Shown here: positions 1 through 12,200 of the stretch, in pieces | Numbering within the stretch: the stretch's first letter is position 1 | Layout: each line of letters opens with the position of its first letter | Source: Brachionus manjavacas | Taxonomy: Eukaryota; Rotifera; Eurotatoria; Ploima; Brachionidae | NCBI GenBank assembly: GCA_019054805.1 | Contig: JAHQIY010000007.1 | Span: 5,647,501 to 5,711,500 of the forward strand | Direction of reading: 5' to 3' | DNA: 64,000 nt | Notes under the pieces: model-generated | Told to the model about the DNA's origin: nothing | Database searches by the model: none | The model's input: only the letters and a program-made list of their open reading frames with translations | Program-made: the position numbers and the translations under genes

Positions 1-290
1 AGAACCAGCCAGTTCAATACAATCTGAATTTTCTTCACAAACTGATTCCAAACATTCCTGTATATCTTCACATCGATAATTTTCAGAACTGTACTGAAAT
101 CCGCTTTGACATTCACATTTATATGTGCCATCAGAACTTATACAATTGGCATCAATACTACAAGGATTTAGCTCAATGCATAAATCCATTGCAACACAAC
201 TCAAGTTGATTAGTTTAAATCCTGATCTACAAGACAATCTACTCTGTCCATAGAATGATTCACATGTTAAAATGTCATTTATCTCAATAC
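1..290 (-). CDS. Mucin exon 11 (partial): EGF-like modules
   Basis: Acceptor AAG is at 293-291 and the exon begins with GT at 290, completing a phase-1 Gly codon. The frame is open to the window edge and Cys-rich: about 96 residues with cysteine spacing of EGF-like domains, including a segment with CIELNPC, then CISSDGTYKCEC and a new module opening with DIQECLESVC, which resembles calcium-binding EGF consensus. The exon and the protein continue beyond base 1. The role is presumably the membrane-proximal or C-terminal EGF stalk. The acceptor is A-rich rather than pyrimidine-rich, so the exact boundary is less sure than the coding content. Confidence 0.7.
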
Positions 291-3200
291 CTTGAAATTT
301 TTTTTAATTGTAAAGAAAAGTATTTTTAGATAAATTTAAGACGATCGCTACTACTATAAGGCATTCAACCTGAACTTTATATTCTATCAGGTTTTTATTA
401 TACATTTTAATGTATGTATATTGTAAACTGTATTTTTCAGTGGAATTGATTTTACAAAAATGTTTGTCTGTCCCTAAAAAGCGTAATTTCAAATTTCGTT
501 GCCCATATTCAACCAAAAAAATTTAAAGAAAATCTTAATTCTTTAAATCACATTATAAATAGAGGAATTTTCGTCTTTTGGTAATTTTTTTCTTAAATTT
601 CTTATATGTCACAGAAATTGTTGATTTTGGTTTAATTATCGACTTTTTGATAAATTTTTATGAAAATTTACACTTAAGTGAGAAGGTGACAGATGAAGAT
701 AATCTTAAATAAACTTTATTATTTTATTTTTGACTTAATCATATGATTGTGTAAATAATAAATAATTTTTAATTTATTTATTCATTTGTTCAGATTTTTA
801 TATCTTAAACCCAAAAAAAGTAAATCATTTACTTTTTTTGGGTTAATTGTATAAATTTATAGTATAAATTAAAAATGATAATAAAAGCCATTATTTATAG
901 TAATAAACTAAGGATGAATTTTTTTGCTAAATAAAAATTAATATGTTGTTAATTTCTCATTAAATAAGAAAAAAAAGCAATTGATATTTAGAAATTTGGG
1001 TTCAGAGTTGACATAGTTAAGTTGCATTCTTCTTAATTCTTCTTGGTAATCAAAATATTGTAAGAAATTTTGCAATGCCTGATTCAACAAAAAAATCTAA
1101 AGTTTAATTCGAATTTTCATCAACATTTCAAACATCAATTTTAAAAGACCTAAAATTTGGATTTGTAAAAAGTATGGTTTTAATTGTGAGAGATAATAGA
1201 TTTATATTATTCAACCGAGATTCATTTATTACGTATAACATTTTATCAAAATTTAGATCTTTAATAGATACTTTTGTTTAGTTCGATCCGGACAACCAAA
1301 ATCTTTCTGTAATTTGAGATTCGAAAATAAAATAAAATTGTATTTTACGCAAGTTAGTATGAAGTTTTTTAATTAAAAATTAGAAAAATTTAAAAAGATT
1401 TTATTATTTCAAAATAAACGGCTTAAATAATTTGATTTTTTACTGAAAATTTAAATTCATTAATTGTCATATTGGAATAAACTTATGGGAAAAACTCTTA
1501 AACTTACTTACAAATTTCATAATAATACTTGATATATAACTCAAGGCCATACAAAAGCTTAATTTTTTAATTTCGATTATTTAGGCTGAAATTATATATC
1601 ATTTCATCTTTTTTATCCTGAAATAAAAATTCCTAGATAAATGTCATAAAAACTCATTTTCTTGAACTTAAATGTTTTTTTTAGATCACCGCTTAGATCT
1701 GGATCTGGTAATCTGGTTCCCTGTTTTTTATTTTAATTTCTTTAGAAATTTTTCTTTCTATTTGTTTTACAAAAACGTAATACTGTCAAAATTTATTAAT
1801 AACGCAATTTCTGCTCGAAAAATTTTTTTCATATCAGAATAACTAAATAATTAAATAAAATTAAAAAAAAAAAATTTTTTTAAATTTAATTGTAAAAAAT
1901 CATTTTAATTTCTTTATTAAAATGAAAAATTCTCATTCATTTGTGAGAATTTTCATTTTAATTCTAACAAAATTTATTTTCCTATTTGGATAATCTTTAT
2001 TAGGAATTCAATTAAAAGCAAGTCTTACCTTCACAAGCGTCTATTTCGTTCTGACAGAATAATCCCTCAAATCCTTCATTGCAGATACATCCTTCTACAG
2101 GATCACATCGAACGGAATTAATACTGCAATTACATGTTTGATTACAATTAACACCGAAAAAATCGGGCTTACATTCTTAAATTTTATAAAAAACATTTAA
2201 GATTATTTGATAGGGAAATTTTTAAAATTGGAAACCTTCACAATTTTTGGTTTCAACGTTAAATTGGTTCCCAATTCTACAACTGCACTCAAATGAGCCC
2301 TCTTTTTCAATGCAAGTTTCTGGGCAACCACCGTTGTCTATTTGGCATTCTTTTATATCTTTTTATGAAAATAAATATGATAACAATTTTGTTTCTTTAA
2401 TTGATATTTGAATACCTGTACAATGAGTTCTATTTAAAGGCTCAAATCCATTTCTACAAAAACATTGAATTGTGCCATTTGTATCAACGCTACATAATTG
2501 CTCACATTCGCAGTCATTTATAGTATTGACTAGATAATTTAAATAAAATTTAATAATTAATTCTAATTCATAATTAATTAAGATTGAAAAATATTATCAA
2601 AGTTAGCTTTTAATTTAATCAAATGTTAAATAAATGAAAATTACTAAGTTTAACACATATTTTGACTATTATAACATATATTTCTTGTAAAAAGTGCTTA
2701 GAAGCGTGGCGCTCCGACAAAAGCTCTAAGAAAAAGAAATTTTAAAGCGATCGAATCAACTCAAAAAAAGAAAGCAAGACTTGATATCGAGAAAATTTTT
2801 CAAACTATAATACAATTAAATTCCTTTTTTAGCTTAATTATTAATTAACAGATATTTTAATTTTTCTAAAAAAAATTTAAATTTCAGATAATTATCTTTC
2901 CCAAGACTTTGCACTGAAAGATATTATCTCTTAACGTAGATTTTATAATCTTCCTAAATAAAAAAGTGTAATGCTCACTTTGCTCGCAAGTATTAGTTGA
3001 GGAGTTATAATTAAATCCATCATAACAAGAACATACAACTCCATCATCAATTGAAGTACATATTGAGTCACAATTGTTTTTGCTTGTTTTGCAGTAATCA
3101 ATTTTTTGGCATGTCTCATTTCTATAAAAGGATCCTTTTTCACACAAGCATTCAAAACTACCTATTTTTTCAATGCAAGTCGAATTATCCTTGCAAGCTG

Positions 3201-6200
3201 GTGGGTCTCTTTCACACTCTAGGTCATCAATGCATGCGCCATTTTCATCATTTACATAGCCAGAAGGACATGGACCAACACATTCATAAGATCTATTTGT
3301 TGATTTTTGCATTTCAACTTCCAAGGGTTGACATGTTTGATTAAAATCTGAAAGAATGTTGCATGGATTTCCATTACCACAACCATTGCGAATATTTTCA
3401 CAATAAATTCCTTCGTAATAATCACTGCATTCACACCTGACCAAAAAAGCAGTAGTATCCAAAGCTTCAGACATCAAATCAAATAAGCAAATATTTTCTG
3501 TGCTAAATGACTGACAATTGCATATAAAAAAATTACTGTAGTATAGAGAGCTTGTTAGGTTGGTTTCATCAGTTGCACTTATTCCAATAACAGGAATTAA
3601 TTGTGCAATCGGTTTGAACCTAATTGTGATTGTAGTATTCAATCCATTTTCAGAACTTTCTCCAATAAAAGAAATATTAAAATATTGAATTGTGTAATTA
3701 AACTGGTTTGTATCTATAACTTCAAATGTGATTTCAATTTCACTTGAATTATCATACCAATTTATTTCAGTTCTATTTTCTCTAAAAACAATTATTGGTG
3801 GTGAGAGATCTTTGTTTTCTCGGACACTTTCTACTTGGCCGACATCATTCGCAGTTTTTAATCCAAAATCCAAAATGCCACTAGCACTTGCGTCAAAAAT
3901 ACATTGTTTATTACCTTTGCAATTTTCTTCTACTTGAGGATCAATTTCAATTTCATCAATGAATAATGGCTGATAGGGATCAGTATTTCTAGCTTTTAAA
4001 GAAGGACTCAATGTGGGCACAAAAATATCTTCGCTTGATAGAACTTTCCATGTTTCACAAACACTATAAATTTCACGCTCACTTGAATCTTTGGGAACTT
4101 GGCCGTCTCTACCAACTATATCATCAGTGCTATTTTGATTAAAATTACCCATTAAACCTTCTAAATCACCAAATAGGTTTTCATTATTTAGTTCTAAGAA
4201 ATTTACAGAACAAGAAATCCAAGATATTGTCTCTAGTGTTTCATTTGAAGTTACAGTGTTAATGGCAAAGTTCAAGCTAAAACCATTATCAAATATTAGT
4301 TGAACGCTTTCAGGAGAAGTTATTATGGTTGTACAAGTATCATTTTGGTTTTCAAAACAATTGTATTCTTTATAGAAATTTAAATTTCGAAAAAAGTCTG
4401 GTTCATACTGATTCGATCGATCAATAAAAAGGTTAAAATATGGATTATTTCCGTTCCTATTAATCAGATCTAATTGGAATATTTTTGATCTGCTTGATTT
4501 TACGGCGAAGCTCGTAAATAAGGTTCCTGATGCAGAGCCAATTTGATTTTCTAGAATACTTGTTTCTCCTTGAATTTCGAACATACCTTTTTTTGATCTG
4601 GAAAATACATATTTACCAAGACCATTGAATGTGTAAGATAATCCATCAAAAGTTGTGATATGTGGATCACCACCGCCCCATCCAATAAAGAAATTAAAAG
4701 GATTTCTTGATATTAACGTAGATGGATATAAATTATAAAATTTTCGACATTGGTTCCAGTTGTTATCACTGCAACATTCAATTCTTTGATAAAAAAATCG
4801 AAAAAATTTTTTTTAATTTTGAAAAATATTTAAAATTAAAAAAAATACCCATTAGAGATTATATTGAAAATATTTCGAGAATCATAAGCAAAACCTGCGT
4901 CCTTTCCAGACAGAATTAGACTGCCGCTAAATGAATCATAGCAACAAAACTAAATTTCAGTAAATTAAATTAATGATAGGAAGAAGAAAAATTGCATAAC
5001 TAACCTGCTGTATTATTCTTCCAAAAAAGACATTTGAATTTAATCTATAGCATCGAGCATCTTGCCATTTCCTTCCTCTATATAAATTGTAAAATGGATT
5101 AAAAAACATCAAAAATTCAACTGCTGGACAGTTAAAAAAACTTAAAAATAAACAATAAATTAAATGATGATTAAATTAAACATTTTCAAATATTACAAAG
5201 ACAATCTTCTTGTGGGAATTATGTAACCGGATTCTAATTCATTGTTAAACCATAACGAACATTGATCTAATTCAAAATAAACAATATCATAAACGTAAAT
5301 TCCCCTTTTTCCCGTATTGCCAAGGGCATTAGAAATTGAATTAGGATTTCCATTTGAATCTGCATTTGATGAAAAACTGTTTGTTACTCTGAGACTTTTC
5401 CCATCTGAAAATCCAATAAAGACATTTTCCCTAATGCTTCTATCCCAATTAATATCAACATAATTAAATAATGTGATTGCCTTTTTATGGGTGTTGGAAA
5501 TAATGATGAAGAGTTGAAATGTAAGACGCTAAAAAACATAAAAATAAAAATAAAAAATGAAATTTTTTTTGACAATGAATTTACATAATCTGGCATAACA
5601 TATAAATTTCTCCAGCTAATAGAATAAATAACTTCAGGAAAAAAGGAATCCTGAATACGTGATATCTGATTATTGACTAATTGGTAAATTGAATTAAAAT
5701 GATTTATGTCATTTTGCACATTCGAATAAAATCCATATAAAATGTCAGAATTCTAAAAAGGAAAATTAAAGATTCTAAATTATTTAAAAATCAAAAATAT
5801 CTTAAGATACTTGATCAAGCTTAGAATAAGTCCAAAATGGCGAAATAATGGGAAAATTAAAATTTCTAATAGAAGAAGATGGTCGCGGAATAGAAGGAAT
5901 GTTAGCTTTTTGATTTAATGAGATAAAACCATTGCGGTATATCTACAAAAAAGAAGAGGTGTTAAAAATAAAAAAAAAGAGAAATATAAATTACCGTAAT
6001 GAAATCAAAAGATTCTCCAAAAATATTTAAATTACGGGTGAAAATCCTCAAACTAGATGAGAAGATTAGCTCACTACGAACGGAGAAATCGTTTCGGCCA
6101 ATTAAAAATTGATTACCAGAAGTGGTTGTAGATTGTAGATTGTAGAATATGGTAGTAGAATCTTCAGTACTTGATTCAGTTGTTTCGGTGGTGGTTAGTT

Positions 6201-9200
6201 CAGTTGATGATGATGTTGATTCATCTGTTGTCGTAGAATCTTCAGTACTTGATTCAGTTGTTTCGGTGGTGGTTAGTTCAGTTGATGATGATGTTGATTC
6301 ATCTGTTGTCGTAGAATCTTCTGTACTTGATTCAGTTGTTTCGGTGGTGGTTAGTTCAGTTGATGATGATGTTGATTCATCTGTTGTCGTAGAATCTTCT
6401 GTACTTGATTCAGTTGTTTCGGTGGTGGTTAGTTCAGTTGATGATGATGTTGATTCATCTGTTGTCGTAGAATCTTCTGTACTTGATTCAGTTGTTTCGG
6501 TGGTGGTTAGTTCAGTTGATGATGATGTTGATTCATCTGTTGTCGTAGAATCTTCAGTACTTGATTCAGTTGTTTCGGTGGTGGTTAGTTCAGTTGATGA
6601 TGATGTTGATTCATCTGTTGTCGTAGAATCTTCAGTACTTGATTCAGTTGTTTCGGTGGTGGTTAGTTCAGTTGATGATGATGTTGATTCATCTGTTGTC
6701 GTAGAATCTTCTGTACTTGATTCAGTTGTTTCGGTGGTGGTTAGTTCAGTTGATGATGATGTTGATTCATCTGTTGTCGTAGAATCTTCTGTACTTGATT
6801 CAGTTGTTTCGGTGGTGGTTAGTTCAGTTGATGATGATGTTGATTCATCTGTTGTCGTAGAATCTTCAGTACTTGATTCAGTTGTTTCGGTGGTGGTTAG
6901 TTCAGTTGATGATGATGTTGATTCATCTGTTGTCGTAGAATCTTCAGTACTTGATTCAGTTGTTTCGGTGGTGGTTAGTTCAGTTGATGATGATGTTGAT
7001 TCATCTGTTGTCGTAGAATCTTCAGTACTTGATTCAGTTGTTTCGGTGGTGGTTAGTTCAGTTGATGATGATGTTGATTCATCTGTTGTCGTAGAATCTT
7101 CTGTACTTGATTCAGTTGTTTCGGTGGTGGTTAGTTCAGTTGATGATGATGTTGATTCATCTGTTGTCGTAGAATCTTCTGTACTTGATTCAGTTGTTTC
7201 GCTGGTGGTTAGTTCAGTTGATGATGATGTTGATTCATCTGTTGTCGTAGAATCTTCAGTACTTGATTCAGTTGTTTCGGTGGTGGTTAGTTCAGTTGAT
7301 GATGATGTTGATTCATCTGTTGTCGTAGAATCTTCAGTACTTGATTCAGTTGTTTCGGTGGTGGTTAGTTCAGTTGATGATGATGTTGATTCATCTGTTG
7401 TCGTAGAATCTTCAGTACTTGATTCAGTTGTTTCGGTGGTGGTTAGTTCAGTTGATGATGATGTTGATTCATCTGTTGTCGTAGAATCTTCAGTACTTGA
7501 TTCAGTTGTTTCGGTGGTGGTTAGTTCAGTTGATGATGATGTTGATTCATCTGTTGTCGTAGAATCTTCAGTACTTGATTCAGTTGTTTCGGTGGTGGTT
7601 AGTTCAGTTGATGATGATGTTGATTCATCTGTTGTCGTAGAATCTTCAGTACTTGATTCAGTTGTTTCGGTGGTGGTTAGTTCAGTTGATGATGATGTTG
7701 ATTCATCTGTTGTCGTAGAATCTTCTGTACTTGATTCAGTTGTTTCGGTGGTGGTTAGTTCAGTTGATGATGATGTTGATTCATCTGTTGTCGTAGAATC
7801 TTCTGTACTTGATTCAGTTGTTTCGCTGGTGGTTAGTTCAGTTGATGATGATGTTGATTCATCTGTTGTCGTAGAATCTTCAGTACTTGATTCAGTTGTT
7901 TCGGTGGTGGTTAGTTCAGTTGATGATGATGTTGATTCATCTGTTGTCGTAGAATCTACAGGACTTGATTCAGTTGTTTCGGTGGTGGTTAGTTTAGTTG
8001 ATGATGATGTTGATTCATCTGTTGTCGTAGAATCTTCAGTACTTGATTCAGTTGTTTCGGTGGTGGTTAGTTCAGTTGATGATGATGTTGATTCATCTGT
8101 TGTCGTAGAATCTTCAGTACTTGATTCAGTTGTTTCGGTGGTGGTTAGTTCAGTTGATGATGATGTTGATTCATCTGTTGTCGTAGAATCTTCGGTACTT
8201 GATTCAGTTGTTTCGGTGGTGGTTAGTTCAGTTGAAGATGATGTTGATTCATCTGTTGTCGTAGAATCTTCGGTACTTGATTCAGTTGTTTCGGTGGTGG
8301 TTAGTTCAGTTGATGATGATGTTGATTCATCTGTTGTCGTAGAATCTTCAGTACTTGATTCAGTTGTTTCGGTGGTGGTTAGTTCAGTTGATGATGATGT
8401 TGATTCATCTGTTGTCGTAGAATCTTCGGTACTTGATTCAGTTGTTTCTGTGGTGGTAAGTTCAGTTGATGATGATGTTGATTCATCTGTTGTCGTAGAA
8501 TCTTCAGTACTTGATTCAGTTGTTTCGGTGGTGGTTAGTTCAGTTGATGATGATGTTGATTCATCTGTTGTCGTAGAATCTACAGGACTTGATTCAGTTG
8601 TTTCGATGGTGGTTAGTTCAGTTGATGATGATGTTGATTCATCTGTTGTCGTAGAATCTTCAGTACTTGATTCAGTTGTTTCGGTGGTGGTTAGTTCAGT
8701 TGATGATGATGTTGATTCATCTGTTGTCGTAGAATCTTCAGGACTTGATTCAGTTGTTTCGGTGGTGGTTAGTTTAGTTGATGATGATGTTGATTCATCT
8801 GTTGTCGTAGAATCTTCAGTACTTGATTCAGTTGTTTCGGATGTGGTTAGTTCAGTTGATGATGATGTTGATTCATCTGTTGTCGTAGAATCTTCAGTAC
8901 TTGATTCAGTTGTTTCGCTGGTGGTTAGTTCAGTTGATGATGATGTTGATTCATCTGTTGTCGTAGAATCTTCAGTACTTGATTCAGTTGTTTCGCTGGT
9001 GGTTAGTTCAGTTGATGATGATGTTGATTCATCTGTTGTCGTAGAATCTTCAGTACTTGATTCAGTTGTTTCGCTGGTGGTTAGTTCAGTTGATGATGAT
9101 GTTGATTCATCTGTTGTCGTAGAATCTTCAGTACTTGATACAGTTGTTTCGGTGGTGGTTAGTTCAGTTGATGATGATGTTGATTCATCTGTTGTCGTAG

Positions 9201-12200
9201 AATCTTCAGTACTTGATGTTGTCGTAGAATCTTCAGTTGTTTCGGTGGTGGTTAGTTCAGTTGATGATGATGTTGATTCATCTGTTGTCGTAGAATCTTC
9301 AGTACTTGATTCAGTTGTTTCGGTGGTGGTTAGTTCAGTTGATGATGAGGTTGATTCATCTGTTGTCGTAGAATCTTCGGTACTTGATTCAGTTGTTTCG
9401 GTGGTGGTTAGTTCAGTTGATGATGATGTTGATTCATCTGTTGTCGTAGAATCTTCGGTACTTGATTCAGTTGTTTCTGTGGTGGTAAGTTCAGTTGATG
9501 ATGATGTTGATTCATCTGTTGTCGTAGAATCTTCGGTACTTGATTCAGTTGTTTCTGTGGTGGTAAGTTCAGTTGATGATGATGTTGATTCATCTGTTGT
9601 CGTAGAATCTTCGGTACTTGATTCAGTTGTTTCGGTGGTGGTTAGTTCAGTTGATGATGATGCTGAATCATCTGTTGTCGTAGAATCTTCGGTACTTGAT
9701 TCAGTTGTTTCGGTGGTGGTTAGTTCAGTTGATGATGATGCTGAATCATCTGTTGTCGTAGAATCTTCAGTACTTGATTCAGTTGTTTCGGTGGTGGTTA
9801 GTTCAGTTGATGATGATGTTGATTCATCTGTTGTCGTAGAATCTTCAGTACTTGATTCAGTTGTTTCGGTGGTGGTTAGTTCAGTTGATGATGATGTTGA
9901 TTCATCTGTTGTCGTAGAATCTTCAGTACTTGATTCAGTTGTTTCGCTGGTGGTTAGTTCAGTTGATGATGATGTTGATTCATCTGTTGTCGTAGAATCT
10001 TCAGTACTTGATTCAGTTGTTTCGCTGGTGGTTAGTTCAGTTGATGATGATGTTGATTTATCTGTTGTCGTAGAATCTTCAGTACTTGATTCAGTTGTTT
10101 CGGTGGTGGTTAGTTCAGTTGATGATGATGTTGATTCATCTGTTGTCGTAGAATCTTCAGTACTTGATTCAGTTGTTTCGATGGTGGTTAGTTCAGTTGA
10201 TGATGAGGTTGATTCATCTGTTGTCGTAGAATCTTCAGTACTTGATTCAGTTGTTTCGGTGGTGGTTAGTTCAGTTGATGATGATGTTGATTCATCTGTT
10301 GTCGTAGAATCTTCGGTACTTGATTCAGTTGTTTCGGTGGTGGTTAGTTCAGTTGATGATGATGCTGAATCATCTGTTGTCGTAGAATCTTCAGGACTTG
10401 ATTCAGTTGTTTCGCTGGTGGTTAGTTCAGTTGATGATGATGTTGATTCATCTGTTGTCGTAGAATCTTCAGTACTTGATTCAGTTGTTTCGGTGGTGGT
10501 AAGTTCAGTTGATGATGATGTTGATTCATCTGTTGTCGTAGAATCTTCAGTACTTGATTCAGTTGTTTCGGTGGTGGTTAGTTCAGTTGATGATGATGTT
10601 GATTCATCTGTTGTCGTAGAATCTTCGGTACTTGATTCAGTTGTTTCGGTGGTGGTTAGTTTAGTTGATGATGATGTTGATTCATCTGTTGTCGTAGAAT
10701 CTTCAGTACTTGATTCAGTTGTTTCGGTGGTGGTTAGTTCAGTTGATGATGATGTTGATTCATCTGTTGTCGTAGAATCTTCGGTATTTGATTCAGTTGT
10801 TTCGGTGGTGGTTAGTTCAGTTGATGATGATGTTGATTCATCTGTTGTCGTAGAATCTTCGGTACTTGATTCAGTTGTTTCGGTGGTGGTTAGTTCAGTT
10901 GATGATGATGTTGATTCATCTGTTGTCGTAGAATCTTCAGTACTTGATTCAGTTGTTTCGGTGGTGGTTAGTTCAGTTGATGATGATGTTGATTCATCTG
11001 TTGTCGTAGAATCTTCTGTACTTGATTCAGTTGTTTCGGTGGTGGTTAGTTCAGTTGATGATGATGTTGATTCATCTGTTGTCGTAGAATCTTCTGTACT
11101 TGATTCAGTTGTTTCGGTGGTGGTTAGTTCAGTTGATGATGATGTTGATTCATCTGTTGTCGTAGAATCTTCAGTACTTGATTCAGTTGTTTCGCTGGTG
11201 GTTAGTTCAGTTGATGATGATGTTGATTCATCTGTTGTCGTAGAATCTTCAGTACTTGATTCAGTTGTTTCGCTGGTGGTTAGTTCAGTTGATGATGATG
11301 TTGATTCATCTGTTGTCGTAGAATCTTCAGTACTTGATTCAGTTGTTTCGATGGTGGTTAGTTCAGTTGATGATGAGGTTGATTCATCTGTTGTCGTAGA
11401 ATCTTCAGTACTTGATTCAGTTGTTTCGGTGGTGGTTAGTTCAGTTGATGATGATGTTGATTCATCTGTTGTCGTAGAATCTTCAGTACTTGATTCAGTT
11501 GTTTCGGTGGTGGTTAGTTCAGTTGATGATTTTGTTGATTCATCTGTTGTCGTAGAATCTTCAGGACTTGATTCAGTTGTTTCGATGGTGGTTAGTTCAG
11601 TTGATGATGATGTTGATTCATCTGTTGTCGTAGAATCTTCGGTACTTGATTCAGTTGTTTCGGTGGTGGTTAGTTCAGTTGATGATGATGTTGATTCATC
11701 TGTTGTCGTAGAATCTTCAGTACTTGATTCAGTTGTTTCGATGGTGGTTAGTTCAGTTGATGATGATGTTGATTCATCTGTTGTCGTAGAATCTTCGGTA
11801 CTTGATTCAGTTGTTTCGGTGGTGGTTAGTTCAGTTGATGATGATGTTGATTCATCTGTTGTCGTAGAATCTTCAGAACTTGATTCAGTTGTTTCGGTGG
11901 TGGTTAGTTCAGTTGATGATGATGCTGAATCATCTGTTGTCGTAGAATCTTCAGGACTTGATTCAGTTGTTTCGCTGGTGGTTAGTTCAGTTGATGATGA
12001 TGTTGATTCATCTGTTGTCGTAGAATCTTCAGTACTTGATTCAGTTGTTTCGCTGGTGGTTAGTTCAGTTGATGATGATGTTGATTCATCTGTTGTCGTA
12101 GAATCTTCAGTACTTGATTCAGTTGTTTCGCTGGTGGTTAGTTCAGTTGATGATGATGTTGATTCATCTGTTGTCGTAGAATCTTCAGTACTTGATTCAG

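Larger units (their letters stand above)
291..2028 (-). other. Intron 10 (1.74 kb, AT-rich, no gene seen)
   Basis: Donor GTAAGA at 2028-2023 follows a phase-1 EGF exon. The next coding exon is at 290. The stretch is very AT-rich with stops in all frames and only short chance ORFs. It holds two strong inverted repeats (808-844 and 1918-1960). I see no RNA gene or mobile-element protein in it. It is far longer than most other introns of this gene (about 50-70 bp), so it may hide a decayed insertion. Confidence 0.65.

Noticed and set aside
2884-2978. C-terminal extension of exon 7 to a stop at 2884
   Set aside because: A good GTGAGC donor follows the last EGF cysteine, the extension has no domain character, and further EGF exons in matching phase lie downstream.
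6155-6400. G-quadruplex in each unit (ggtggtgg)
   Set aside because: Only three short GG runs occur close together; a stable four-run motif is not present.
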